A stretch of 64,000 bases of DNA from Clostridiales bacterium UBA6386. GTDB taxonomy: Bacteria; Bacillota; Clostridia; Oscillospirales; Oscillospiraceae. The notes beneath the pieces are model-generated. The model saw nothing but the letters and a program-made list of their open reading frames with translations. It was not told the origin of the DNA and searched no databases. Positions 7,560 to 16,325 of the stretch are shown piece by piece. The stretch is taken from assembly GCA_002437585.1 (NCBI GenBank), contig DJQM01000003.1:22708-86707 (forward strand), in the 5' to 3' direction. A program made the translations under genes and the position numbers. Within the stretch, counting starts at the first letter, position 1; the number at the start of each line of letters is the position of its first letter.

Positions 7560-8501
7560 TTGAAAAAATATATCGGAAAGCGGATTGCCCAGCTGATTCC
7601 CGTCCTGCTGGGCATTACCTTTCTGTCCTTTGCCATGATGCGCGCCGCGGGCAGCGACGCCATCATTGAGCGATACGGCGACAAGGGGGCGGTTGCCCAG
7701 GAGGTCATCGATGCCAAACGGGCGGAGCTGGGGCTGGATCAGCCTTTTCTGACCCAGTATGGTACCTGGCTGAAGGGACTGCTGACGGGGGACATGGGCA
7801 CCAGCTATGTTTCCGGGAAAAATGTATTCCAGACCTTTGTGTCGAAGCTCCCGGCGACGCTGCTGCTGACGGTGCTGTCCATTGCCGCCACTGTTGTGAT
7901 CTCCATTCCCTTAGGAATCTGGGCGGCGGTAAAGCATGACCGGTTTACGGACTATTTTCTGCGGTTTTTCAGCTTCGTTGGAAACAGCCTGCCAAACTTC
8001 TTTGTGGCACTGCTGCTGATGCAGCTGTTTTCCATCAAATGGAAAATACTGCCTGTTATTTCCGGCGGCACCACCTTGCAGGGAGCCGTTCTGCCTACGC
8101 TGACTCTGGCCATTGCCATGTCCGCCAAGTATATGCGGCAGGTGCGGGCAACGGTGCTGGAGGAGCTGAACCAAGATTATGTACTGGGTGCCAAGGCAAG
8201 AGGTGTCCGGGGCAGTGTGACACTGTGGAAAAGCGTTCTGAAATCCTCCATGCTGACCATTATTACTTTGCTGGCTCTGTCCATCGGAAGCCTGCTGGGC
8301 GGCACGGCCATTATTGAGAGCATTTTCATGTGGGACGGGGTAGGAAAGCTGGCGGTGGATGCCATTACCATGCGGGACTATCCCATGATCCAGGCCTATG
8401 TGGTCTGGATGGCCATTATCTATGTAATGGTGAATCTCGTTACGGACATTCTTTATCATGTACTTGACCCAAGAATCCGATTGGGGGTGCAGGAAGGATG
8501 A
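7560..8501 (+). CDS. ABC transporter permease, DppB/NikB family
   Basis: 313 residues with about six membrane segments, starting KKYIGKRIAQLIPVLLGI as is usual for the first permease of dipeptide/nickel importers. The cytoplasmic EAA-like loop is around GAKARGVRGSVTLWKS. The start is TTG 7560, behind AAAGGGGG; an upstream in-frame TTG at 7530 lacks a ribosome binding site. It overlaps the next permease gene by 4 bp (ATGA). It pairs with the 8498 permease to form the channel of an SBP-family-5 importer. Substrate (peptide, nickel chelate or opine) cannot be decided from sequence. Confidence 0.92.
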   Translation: MKKYIGKRIAQLIPVLLGITFLSFAMMRAAGSDAIIERYGDKGAVAQEVIDAKRAELGLDQPFLTQYGTWLKGLLTGDMGTSYVSGKNVFQTFVSKLPATLLLTVLSIAATVVISIPLGIWAAVKHDRFTDYFLRFFSFVGNSLPNFFVALLLMQLFSIKWKILPVISGGTTLQGAVLPTLTLAIAMSAKYMRQVRATVLEELNQDYVLGAKARGVRGSVTLWKSVLKSSMLTIITLLALSIGSLLGGTAIIESIFMWDGVGKLAVDAITMRDYPMIQAYVVWMAIIYVMVNLVTDILYHVLDPRIRLGVQEG

Positions 8502-9322
8502 GACCAAAGAAAAACAGCGTAAAAACCCGGCTGATTCTCTTCGGCACGCTGGCAATTATTCTGATTGTGTGTTCGTTCTTTTCGGAATACCTGACACCCT
8601 ACGACCCTTATTTGCAGGACTTAAGCATCGCCAAGCAGGCTCCCAGCCCGGAGCACCTTCTGGGTACCGACCGATATGGCCGGGATATGCTGTCCAGAGT
8701 CATCGCGGGCAGCCGTGCCAGCATTTTTTCGACTTTACTGCTGGTGGCGGTCATTACCGCGCTGGGAACGGCGGTGGGTGTCACCTGCGGCTGGGCAGGC
8801 GGCTGGGTGGACACGGTGCTGATGCGGGTTTCCGATGTGTTTCTGGCTTTTCCCGGCCTGGTATTCGCCCTGGCGGTGGCCGGCTCTCTGGGCGGCGGAC
8901 TGCAAAACGCCATCATTGCCCTGGCGGCCATTTCCTGGCCTAAGTATGCCCGGATCGCCCGGAGCCAGACCCTGAGCCAGAAGGAGACTACCTGGATGAA
9001 GGCCGTGCGGCTGTCCGGAAGCGGTACGGGAAAAATCCTTTTCCGGCACGTTTTGCCCAATATTCTGGGCCCCATTCTGGTCACGGCCATGCTGGACATC
9101 GGCACCATGATGATGGAGCTGGCGGCTCTGAGCTTCTTGGGACTGGGGGCCAAGCCGCCCATTCCGGAATGGGGGAGCATGATGAGCGACACCCGGAGCC
9201 TGATGACCATTTCTCCCTGGATTCCCTTCAGCCCCGGAATTGCCATTTTTCTTTCCGTAATGATTTTCAATCTCCTGGGCGACACCATCCGGGATTACGC
9301 GGATCCCAAAAGCCGGAGGTAG
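8498..9322 (+). CDS. ABC transporter permease, DppC/NikC family
   Basis: 274 residues with an N-terminal membrane helix and the family signature HLLGTDRYGRDMLSRVIAGS before the transport domain; the EAA-type loop is near KAVRLSGSGTGKILFRHVLPN. ATG 8498 overlaps the preceding stop. It is the second channel subunit of the importer, and the ATPase gene follows after 2 bp. Length and motifs are complete. Confidence 0.93.
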   Translation: MRPKKNSVKTRLILFGTLAIILIVCSFFSEYLTPYDPYLQDLSIAKQAPSPEHLLGTDRYGRDMLSRVIAGSRASIFSTLLLVAVITALGTAVGVTCGWAGGWVDTVLMRVSDVFLAFPGLVFALAVAGSLGGGLQNAIIALAAISWPKYARIARSQTLSQKETTWMKAVRLSGSGTGKILFRHVLPNILGPILVTAMLDIGTMMMELAALSFLGLGAKPPIPEWGSMMSDTRSLMTISPWIPFSPGIAIFLSVMIFNLLGDTIRDYADPKSRR

Positions 9323-9324
9323 CC

Positions 9325-10104
9325 ATGGAAAAACTGCTGCAATACAACCATGTGGATATTTCTTATCTGGGTCAGCCCGCCGTTCAGAATGTGAGTGTTT
9401 CCCTGAACCCCGGAGAGATTCTGGGCATTGTAGGTGAAAGCGGCAGCGGAAAGTCCACGCTTATCAAAGCGGCCATGGGTCTGCTGGGCGGCGAGGGAGC
9501 CGTCACCGGCGGCACCATCCGTTATCGTGGGAAGAATCTGCTGGATTTGTCCGCAAAGGAAATGCGTACCCTCTGCGGCCCGGAGCTGGGCTATATTTTC
9601 CAGAACGCGGGAGCTTCCTTCTGCCCCATCCGGACGGTGGATGCCCAGCTGTACGAAACCATGCGGGAGCATGGAAAAATCTCCAGAGCGGATTTTGAAG
9701 CCAAGGCTCTGGAGCTGCTTGGAAGGCTTGGCTTCGGGGACGGAAAACGAATCCTTACCAGTTATCCCTTCGAGCTGTCCGGGGGCATGCAGCAGCGTGT
9801 GGGCATCGCGGCGGCGATGCTGCTGAATCCCCGCGTTCTGCTTGCGGATGAACCTACCTCGGCGCTGGATGTGACCATTCAGAAGCAGGTGGTGGAGGAA
9901 ATGCTGCTGATTCGCGAGACCTTTGGCACGGCCATTGTTCTCGTTACCCACAATCCTGGTGTGATCGGTGCCATGGCAGATAACGTGCTGGTGCTGGAAA
10001 ACGGCCGATGCGTGGAGTATGGAAAGACCCGGGAGGTACTCGCCAACCCCCGCGCAGACTACACCAAGGCCTTGCTGGCCGCGGTACCGAAGCTGAGGAG
10101 GTGA
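9325..10104 (+). CDS. ABC transporter ATP-binding protein, DppD/NikD family
   Basis: 259 residues. Walker A GESGSGKS, Q-loop in IFQNAGASF, signature LSGGMQQR, Walker B LLADEPTSALD, and switch His in VTHNPG. It lacks the long C-terminal Cys-containing oligopeptide extension, which is closer to NikD than DppD. ATG 9325 follows GGAGGTAGCC. It is one half of the importer's motor with the gene at 10110. Confidence 0.92.
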   Translation: MEKLLQYNHVDISYLGQPAVQNVSVSLNPGEILGIVGESGSGKSTLIKAAMGLLGGEGAVTGGTIRYRGKNLLDLSAKEMRTLCGPELGYIFQNAGASFCPIRTVDAQLYETMREHGKISRADFEAKALELLGRLGFGDGKRILTSYPFELSGGMQQRVGIAAAMLLNPRVLLADEPTSALDVTIQKQVVEEMLLIRETFGTAIVLVTHNPGVIGAMADNVLVLENGRCVEYGKTREVLANPRADYTKALLAAVPKLRR

Positions 10105-10109
10105 GCCGG

Positions 10110-10874
10110 ATGGAACCGATTCTGAAGGTGGAGAACCTGACGAAATCTTTTTCCAGACAGGGGCAGGAGACAGTCGCCGCCGTCAACGGCGTGAACCTTG
10201 AACTGTTTCCTGGGGAATGCCTGGCGATCATCGGGGAAAGCGGCAGCGGCAAAACCACCGCCGTGAATATGATTGCCCGGCTCCTGGATGCTACCTCCGG
10301 CAGTATTTTCCTGGAAGGTCAGGAAATCACCCATTTGAAGGGGAGCGCACTGCGGGGGATTTACAGGACTATGCAGATGGTCTTCCAGGCTCCGGCGGAT
10401 TCCTTCGATCCCCGCCGTACCCTGGGCGACGGCATCGGGGAAAGCCTGCGAAACGCCGGCTTTTCCAAGAAAGAGACCCAGGAGCGGGTGGAAGCACTGT
10501 TGGAAAAGTGTGGTCTGCCAAGGGAATTCGCAAGCCGCTACCCCCATCAGGTCAGCGGCGGCCAGTGCCAGCGGGCGGCCATCGCCAGAGCCTTGGCCAC
10601 CCGGCCGAAGCTGCTGATCTGTGACGAGGCCACCTCCGCCCTGGATGTGACCGTTCAGAAGGAGATCATTGAGCTGCTGAACGAGCTGCGCAGTCAGCAG
10701 GGACAGAGCTTGTCCATTCTGTTCATCTGCCATGATATTTCTCTGGTGCGGCGGTTTGCGGATCGAGTGCTGGTGATGTACCACGGGGATATCGTGGAAG
10801 AAGGAACTCCGGATGAGGTGATCTGCAATCCCAAGAACGACTACACAAAGCGTCTCATCGACAGCGTGTTGTAA
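10110..10874 (+). CDS. ABC transporter ATP-binding protein, DppF/NikE family
   Basis: 254 residues. Walker A GESGSGKTT, VFQAPADSFDPR Q-loop region, signature VSGGQCQR, Walker B LLICDEATSALD and ICHDISL switch. Its Walker B carries DEATSALD where the partner has DEPTSALD. ATG 10110 lies 5 bp after the previous stop with GAGGAGG upstream. It heterodimerises with the 9325 product to power the importer. Confidence 0.92.
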   Translation: MEPILKVENLTKSFSRQGQETVAAVNGVNLELFPGECLAIIGESGSGKTTAVNMIARLLDATSGSIFLEGQEITHLKGSALRGIYRTMQMVFQAPADSFDPRRTLGDGIGESLRNAGFSKKETQERVEALLEKCGLPREFASRYPHQVSGGQCQRAAIARALATRPKLLICDEATSALDVTVQKEIIELLNELRSQQGQSLSILFICHDISLVRRFADRVLVMYHGDIVEEGTPDEVICNPKNDYTKRLIDSVL

Positions 10875-10944
10875 ACCCAATCTGATGTTAAGCCGTGACG
10901 TCCGGCAAAACATAAAAGAACAACGAAAGGGATCTGAAAAGAGC

Positions 10945-12537
10945 ATGAAAAAAGTTATTTCGATTCTGCTGATTGCCAGCCTGGCACTTTCTCTGCTGGT
11001 CGGCTGCGGCAGCGGCACGCCTGCAGCGGAAACGCCCACCCAGGGTGACAGCACAGAACAGACTGCTGCTCCCGCCGCCAAGAAGGCTATGGTCATCGGC
11101 GACACCACCTTCAACTCCGAAAACTGGGAGGAGACGGTGGACCCCCACCGAACCTACAACGGCTGGGCCTGCATCCGTTACGGGGTTGGCGAAACCCTGG
11201 TGCACTACACGGATTCCATGGAGCTGGAACCCTGGCTGGCAATAGACTGGACAAATGACGGCGACTGCACCTGGACCGTCACCCTTCGGGATGGCGTGAA
11301 GTTCTCCTCCGGACGGGACATGGATGGCGCGGCTGTCAAGCAGTGCCTGGAGCATCTGCTGGAAAACCACGACCGCGCCCCCGGCGATACAAAAATCGTG
11401 GACATTCAGGCCGATGGTCAGGTATTGACCCTTACCACCAGCGAGCCGAACCCTGCCCTGATGAACTATCTGGGGGATCCCTACGGCTGCATCATCGATG
11501 TGGATGCCTCTGATTTTGACACCGGCATCGTGGCCGGTACCGGCCCCTACGTTGTCAAAGAGCTGGTAACGGACGACCATCTTTCCCTGGTGCCCAATAC
11601 CTATTACTGGGACGGGACCCCTAAAATTGACGATCTGACCATCCGCACCCTTAGTAACGGTGATACCCTGTCCGCCGCCCTTCAGGCCGGGGACATTGAT
11701 GCCGCCTACGGCATGGCTTACGAGGCTTACCCCAATTTTGAAAACGGCGGCTATCAGTTCTCCGCCATCCAGACCTCCCGGGCCTTCTTTGGCTCCATGA
11801 ACATGACCAGCCCCATTATCCAGGATGATGCCGTCCGGAAAGCCATCGCCATGGGCATCAACAAGGAGGGCTTTGTAAAGACCCTGCTGGACGGCCACGG
11901 TGTGGTGGCCAACGGTGCCTTCCCGGATGGCTTCTCCACCTTCGGCGGCGAGCATGTGAAGACCGAAACCTATGACCCCGAGGGAGCCAAGGCGGTTCTG
12001 GAAGAAGCCGGTTGGGTGGACAGCGATGGCGACGGCATCCGGGAAAAGGACGGAAAGACACTCACAATCCGCTGGCTGACCTATCCTTCCCGTCAGGAGC
12101 TGCCCCTGCTTGCCGAATCCGCTCAGGCATCCCTCAAGGCCATCGGCATCAATGTGGACATCAACTGCACCGCCAATCGCCGGGAGTTCCTGGCAGATAT
12201 GGGAAGCTGGGATATTTACGCCTCTGCCCTGGTGACGGCTCCCTCCGGCGACCCCCAGTATTTCTTCACCACCTCCTGCGTTCCCGGTATGAGCTACAAT
12301 TTCGGTGCCTATGACAACCCGGAGGTAACGGCTCTGATTGAGGAGCTGTCCAAGGAGTTTGACACCGCCAAGCGTGGCGAGATGGCCGTGAAGCTCCAGC
12401 AGATGATCCTGGACGACAACGCCTACGTCTTCTGCTCCTTCCTGCAAATGAACATGATCTCCAAAGAGAATGTCAAGAATTACACCGCCCACGCCTGCGA
12501 CTACTACCAGGTCACGGTGGACTTAGACATCCAGTAA
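10945..12537 (+). CDS. Lipoprotein substrate-binding protein, SBP family 5 (NikA/DppA-like)
   Basis: 530 residues. A type II signal peptide ends in the lipobox LLVGC (Cys21), followed by a Ser/Thr/Pro/Ala-rich spacer. The body has family-5 features: WTVTLRDGVKFSSGRDMD, GTGPYVVKELV, IRKAIAMGINKE-like (VRKAIAMGINKE) and YDPEGAKAVLEEAGW. It is anchored outside the membrane and delivers ligand to the 7560/8498 channel. Start ATG 10945 was taken because the signal peptide begins there; the frame is open upstream to 10885. It is the last gene of the importer operon. Two methyltransferases upstream hint at a methylated chelator or peptide ligand, which is unproven. Confidence 0.9.
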   Translation: MKKVISILLIASLALSLLVGCGSGTPAAETPTQGDSTEQTAAPAAKKAMVIGDTTFNSENWEETVDPHRTYNGWACIRYGVGETLVHYTDSMELEPWLAIDWTNDGDCTWTVTLRDGVKFSSGRDMDGAAVKQCLEHLLENHDRAPGDTKIVDIQADGQVLTLTTSEPNPALMNYLGDPYGCIIDVDASDFDTGIVAGTGPYVVKELVTDDHLSLVPNTYYWDGTPKIDDLTIRTLSNGDTLSAALQAGDIDAAYGMAYEAYPNFENGGYQFSAIQTSRAFFGSMNMTSPIIQDDAVRKAIAMGINKEGFVKTLLDGHGVVANGAFPDGFSTFGGEHVKTETYDPEGAKAVLEEAGWVDSDGDGIREKDGKTLTIRWLTYPSRQELPLLAESAQASLKAIGINVDINCTANRREFLADMGSWDIYASALVTAPSGDPQYFFTTSCVPGMSYNFGAYDNPEVTALIEELSKEFDTAKRGEMAVKLQQMILDDNAYVFCSFLQMNMISKENVKNYTAHACDYYQVTVDLDIQ

Positions 12538-12539
12538 CG

Positions 12540-12570
12540 AAAAGCGGCTGCCATCCCGGCAGCCGCTTTT
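12540..12570 (+). terminator. Intrinsic terminator of the ABC importer operon
   Basis: AAAAGCGGCTGCC and GGCAGCCGCTTTT form a 13-bp stem with a short loop and a T run, 3 bp after the binding-protein gene. Confidence 0.9.
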
Positions 12571-12618
12571 GCGCTTTCAAATCCGTTTCAACCTTTCCGG
12601 AGTATGCTGGATTCTGGG

Positions 12619-12647
12619 GTGACAGAAGCCGCACCCTGTGCTATAAT
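12619..12647 (+). promoter_or_regulatory. Promoter of the first two-component operon
   Basis: GTGACA (12619-12624), a 17-bp spacer and TATAAT (12642-12647), with TGTGC before the -10. It lies 30 bp upstream of the response-regulator start. Confidence 0.75.
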
Positions 12648-12676
12648 AGTAAAAAAGTCCCGGAAAGGAAACAAGT

Positions 12677-13357
12677 ATGCGAATTTTACTGGTTGAGGAT
12701 GAAAAGCCGTTGTCTGCCGCCATCTGTAAGGTGCTGCGCCAGGAAAATTACCTGGTTGACCCGGTGTATACCGGTACGGACGGCCTGGAGTATATTCTCA
12801 GCGGTGTCTACGATGGAGTGATCCTGGACGTGATGCTGCCGGGCATGGACGGCTTTACATTGCTTCAAACCCTGCGGGAAAAGAATATTTCCACTCCTGT
12901 CCTGATGCTCACCGCCCGGGGCGGCCTGGAGGATCGGCTGACAGGACTCCAATCCGGAGCGGATTATTACCTGCCAAAGCCCTTTGACTTCCGGGAGCTG
13001 CTGGCCTGCCTGAACGCCATCACCCGGCGCAGCCCGACTTTGCAGATTCAGGAACTGTCCTTTGGAGACATCATCCTGAATCAGGACAGCAGTGTGCTTT
13101 CCTGCACAAAAACCGGGCAAAGCGTGAAGCTGGGTACCAAGGAATACCAGCTGATGGAGCTATTCCTGCGAAACCCCAAGCAGCTGCTGCCCCGGGAAAC
13201 CATCATTGAGCGGGTCTGGGGCTTTGAGGATGAGGCGGAATATAACAATCTATCCGTTTACCTGAGCTTTCTGCGCCGGAAAATGAGCTTTGTGGGTACA
13301 AAGACAGAAATCAAGGCTCTGCGGGGCAGAGGCTACCGATTGGAGGAAGGGCAATGA
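12677..13357 (+). CDS. OmpR/PhoB-family response regulator
   Basis: 226 residues. The receiver domain has the acidic pocket near VEDEK, phosphoacceptor Asp51 in VILDVMLPGMDG, the conserved Thr (LTAR) and Lys (LPKPF). A winged-helix DNA-binding domain follows (KEYQLMELFLRNPKQLLPRE). It overlaps the histidine-kinase gene by 4 bp. Its targets are unknown; the importer upstream and the GxxxG-repeat protein downstream are natural candidates. Confidence 0.93.
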   Translation: MRILLVEDEKPLSAAICKVLRQENYLVDPVYTGTDGLEYILSGVYDGVILDVMLPGMDGFTLLQTLREKNISTPVLMLTARGGLEDRLTGLQSGADYYLPKPFDFRELLACLNAITRRSPTLQIQELSFGDIILNQDSSVLSCTKTGQSVKLGTKEYQLMELFLRNPKQLLPRETIIERVWGFEDEAEYNNLSVYLSFLRRKMSFVGTKTEIKALRGRGYRLEEGQ

Positions 13358-14583
13358 TGATCGCAAAGCTTCGCCGGAAGCTGACGCTGGCCAGCATCTG
13401 CTCGCTGCTTGCCATACTCCTCGTGATGATCGGTCTCATTAACGCCGTCAGCTTCTATTCCTCCCAGTACCGGGTTTCCCAGTCATTGGAGACCCTTTCC
13501 GGAAGCCAGAGCAGCGGCGATACCGCCAGGGTTCGGGAGAATTTGCCGGAGGTGACGGCATCCTCTTTGTATCAGGTCAGCAATTACTGCATTATCCGGC
13601 TGACCAGAACCGGGGAGCTGTACGAATGGAAAAGCGAGAATACCCAGCTTTACACCGATGAAACCGTGGCTCAGCTCCTTCGGCAGATTCAGGACACGGG
13701 CAAAAAGCAGGGCCGGGTGGGAAGCAAAATGTTCCGCATTGAGCAGGCTCAGCGGGGAGACCGGATTGCGGTCATCGACATCCAGTCGGAGCTTACCTAT
13801 GCCGCAAGCCTTCTGAAAATCACCCTGGCGGTGGGACTTGCCTTCTGGGTGATTTTGTCCGCGCTGGCGGCGGTGCTGATCCGGCGGGTGCTTTCCCCGG
13901 TGGAGGAAGCCTTTTCCAAGCAGCAGCAGTTCGTCTGGGATGCCAGCCACGAGCTGAAAACGCCTCTGGCGGTGATCTCCGCCAACGCCCAGGCCTTGGT
14001 ACGGGAAGTAGGAGAAAGTGAGAGCCTTCACTATATTCTCGGCGAAGTAGACCGCACGAACGCCCTGGTGCGGAATCTACTGGAGCTGGCTCGGATGGAT
14101 GCCGGTCGTCCTAGGGGTGAAATACAGACCTTCGATCTGGGCAAAGCCCTTCTGCAGGCGGCATTGCCCATGGAAAGTCTGGCCTTTGAGCAGGGAAAGA
14201 CCATAAAGCTGGAGGTTCCGGAGGGTATTTCCTATACCGGAAATCCGGGGCTTCTGCAAGAGCTGGCGGTGATCCTTTTGTCCAACGCTATCTCTTATTC
14301 TGACGCTGGAAGCGAAATTACCCTGTCTCTTCGCGCCAGGGGTACGCAGCGAGTTCTGACGGTACACAATACCGGCAGCTGGATCGATCCGGAGACCCGG
14401 AAGCACATTTTTGAGCGGTTCTATCGGGGGGACGCCTCCCACAATCGGGAGGATGGAGGCACCGGGCTGGGGCTGGCCATCGCCAAGAGCATTGTAGAGC
14501 TTCACCGGGGAACCATCCGGGTGGAGAGCAGCCCTGAGAGCGGAACAGCCTTCCTTGTCACCTTGACGGAACGCGACAAGTAA
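13354..14583 (+). CDS. Sensor histidine kinase
   Basis: 409 residues. Two membrane helices (~13-35 and ~150-175) flank an extracytoplasmic sensor segment of about 115 residues. The HisKA motif ASHELKTPLAVIS carries His199. The ATPase domain ends with GGTGLGLAIAKSIVELH; no HAMP domain is obvious between helix two and HisKA. It partners with the 12677 regulator. The ligand sensed is not apparent. Confidence 0.92.
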   Translation: MMIAKLRRKLTLASICSLLAILLVMIGLINAVSFYSSQYRVSQSLETLSGSQSSGDTARVRENLPEVTASSLYQVSNYCIIRLTRTGELYEWKSENTQLYTDETVAQLLRQIQDTGKKQGRVGSKMFRIEQAQRGDRIAVIDIQSELTYAASLLKITLAVGLAFWVILSALAAVLIRRVLSPVEEAFSKQQQFVWDASHELKTPLAVISANAQALVREVGESESLHYILGEVDRTNALVRNLLELARMDAGRPRGEIQTFDLGKALLQAALPMESLAFEQGKTIKLEVPEGISYTGNPGLLQELAVILLSNAISYSDAGSEITLSLRARGTQRVLTVHNTGSWIDPETRKHIFERFYRGDASHNREDGGTGLGLAIAKSIVELHRGTIRVESSPESGTAFLVTLTERDK

Positions 14584-14635
14584 TTGACCGGCTTCAAACT
14601 ACTTTTAAGAAATCTTCCTTACAATGGGCATTGTT

Positions 14636-14805
14636 CTAAGGCAGCACCGCACAATTCGGCAAGCAGATTCGGCGAGAGATTTTTCGTCAAGTCAAGGTTT
14701 GAAAAGCGAAGGAATACTATATGTATTTCGAGCTTTTCAAGCCGCAGAATTGGCGGAAAAGATCCGCTGAAGTGCGCAGACGCAATTGTGCGGTGTTGCC
14801 CTAAG
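14636..14805. repeat. MITE-like repeat, copy 2 (best preserved termini)
   Basis: CTAAGGCAGCACCGCACAATT at the left end is answered by AATTGTGCGGTGTTGCCC at the right end, terminal inverted repeats of about 20 bp. The interior contains GGCGAGAGATTTTTCGTCA and an inner pair TTGAAAAG/CTTTTCAA. No ORF is present. It lies between the sensor kinase and the repeat-protein gene. Confidence 0.8.
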
Positions 14806-14843
14806 ACAGAAACGAAAAACCGATTGTAAAGGAGATTTTATTT

Positions 14844-15197
14844 ATGTGTATCGCAAAGAAACTGGCAGCCTCCGTCCTGGCACTCTGCCTGATGGCAAGC
14901 TGTGTGGTGAGTGTATCTGCCGCCGAGGACGAAACCGCCTATCCCAATGGCCTGGTGAACGGCTATAGCCAGGGCATGAAGGAGGGCCTGAAGAATGGCT
15001 TGACGGAGGGTCTGAAGAACGGTGCCCAGCAGGGTATGAAGAATGGCCTTGCCAATGGTATGACCAATGGCCTGAAGAACGGTGCCGTAAACGGAATGGC
15101 AAATGGTATGAAAAACGGTGTTTCCAATGGCTTGACCAACGGCCTGAAGAACGGCACCGTGAACGGGCTGAAAAACGGCAGTCTGAAAAACGTCTGA
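14844..15197 (+). CDS. Secreted protein made of 20 consecutive x-x-Gly-x tetrapeptides
   Basis: 117 residues. An N-terminal signal sequence (KKLAASVLALCLMA...VSVSA) probably cleaves after residue ~26. Residues 34-113 are twenty uninterrupted four-residue units with Gly always in the third place, mostly N-G, followed by Leu, Met, Val, Ala or a similar residue (KNGL, ANGM, TNGL). There are no other domains. Continuous GxxxG spacing resembles the deca-GX3 repeats of Yae1/LTO1 and the Gly-x3 tract of FliH, which are helical, but here the protein is exported. ATG 14844 has AAAGGAG upstream. A membrane-anchored esterase gene follows 17 bp later, suggesting an operon. Function is unknown. Confidence 0.85.
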   Translation: MCIAKKLAASVLALCLMASCVVSVSAAEDETAYPNGLVNGYSQGMKEGLKNGLTEGLKNGAQQGMKNGLANGMTNGLKNGAVNGMANGMKNGVSNGLTNGLKNGTVNGLKNGSLKNV

Positions 15198-15214
15198 GGG
15201 TGTCCTGATTTCCC

Positions 15215-16282
15215 ATGATGTACCGCGTTTTGATTCTGACGGTGGCGGCCATATGGCTGATCCTGGTGATTGCTGGAGTCGGCATGATGGTTTGCGCCGA
15301 CGGTAAGAGAAGTCTGGCTGCCCCGGAGCCGGAAACGGAGGAACCTGTGAAAGCTGCGTGGCAGCAGGCCGAGCCTGCTGATGAGACGGAAACCGAGCTT
15401 CCGGAATGGACGGAGCCTACTACTTGGCAGGAGACCGCGACCGTCCGGACAGAGCCGGTTCCGTCTCCTATGGAGCCGGTGGAGACGACACAAATCCCGG
15501 AGCCAACCCAGCAGGCAAAAGCAGATCAGCAATCGGTTCCGACACCGGAACCGGCGGCAGAGACCGCGCCGCTGACGGACATAGCACCGGCGGAAGCTGC
15601 CGCACAGACGGAACCTCCGGAGGAACCGGCCGCCGGCCTGAATCCCATGGATACCGGGCTGGATATTCTTCGCCAGTGCTGGCTCTACACGCCCTCCCAT
15701 CCTACGGAAAACATGCCTCTGATTGTGTACCTTCACGGAGGAAGCGGCAAGGGGGACGACCTGAACCTGATCACCGCAGTGGACGGCTTTCCCAGATATC
15801 TCCAGTCCGGAAGCTTCGGCGACCTGAGAGCCTATGTTCTGATTCCGCAGCTGCCCGCCGGGCAGAGGGGCTGGGCGGAGGTTTCGGATCAGCTGTATGA
15901 ACTGATCCAGTCCGTTGTGGATGACTATGGAATCGACCGGGGAAATATTTCTCTGACGGGACACAGCATGGGCGGAACGGGTACCTGGAGTATCGGCGGG
16001 GATTATCCCGCACTGTTTGCCAGAATTGCTCCCCTTTCCGGAAGTGTCCGCACTCCGGAGAGCGTGGCGGTGAAGCTGCGCAATACGCCGGTCTGGGCCT
16101 TCGTAGGCTCTGAGGATACCATTGTGCCGCCAGAGTCATCGGAGCAGACCATCGGCTGGCTGATGGAGCTGTCAGATCAGGCGAAAATCACCGTTTTGGA
16201 TGGTGCCGATCATTTTTCTGTTCCGAGCCTGGCGTATTTGGATGGTTCTATCAACCTTATCGGCTGGCTTCTCGGCGGATAA
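15215..16282 (+). CDS. Membrane-anchored alpha/beta-hydrolase (PHB-depolymerase/esterase-like)
   Basis: 355 residues. One N-terminal membrane helix (~5-28) is followed by a ~120-residue Pro/Glu/Thr/Ala-rich linker, so the catalytic domain is held away from the cell surface. The domain has the oxyanion stretch IVYLHGGSGKGDD, nucleophile elbow GHSMGGTGTW, an acid in VGSEDTIVPPES and catalytic His in GADHFSVP. This layout fits esterases of the PHB-depolymerase/feruloyl-esterase type that act on extracellular esters; the substrate is not evident. The ATG pair at 15215/15218 has only a weak ribosome binding site. Confidence 0.88.
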   Translation: MMYRVLILTVAAIWLILVIAGVGMMVCADGKRSLAAPEPETEEPVKAAWQQAEPADETETELPEWTEPTTWQETATVRTEPVPSPMEPVETTQIPEPTQQAKADQQSVPTPEPAAETAPLTDIAPAEAAAQTEPPEEPAAGLNPMDTGLDILRQCWLYTPSHPTENMPLIVYLHGGSGKGDDLNLITAVDGFPRYLQSGSFGDLRAYVLIPQLPAGQRGWAEVSDQLYELIQSVVDDYGIDRGNISLTGHSMGGTGTWSIGGDYPALFARIAPLSGSVRTPESVAVKLRNTPVWAFVGSEDTIVPPESSEQTIGWLMELSDQAKITVLDGADHFSVPSLAYLDGSINLIGWLLGG

Positions 16283-16285
16283 AGG

Positions 16286-16319
16286 AAGCAGCTCCCGGCG
16301 GAAGCCGGGGGCTGCTTTT
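16286..16319. terminator. Bidirectional terminator between esterase and cotJC
   Basis: AAGCAGC...CCGGC and GCCGG...GCTGCTTTT form a strong GC-rich stem with A residues on the left and T residues on the right. It lies between the convergent ends of the esterase and cotJC. Confidence 0.85.
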
Positions 16320-16325
16320 GGCATC

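Noticed and set aside
14584..14829. 81-residue ORF after the sensor kinase
   Set aside because: It runs through the MITE-like repeat and starts at a position with no ribosome binding site.
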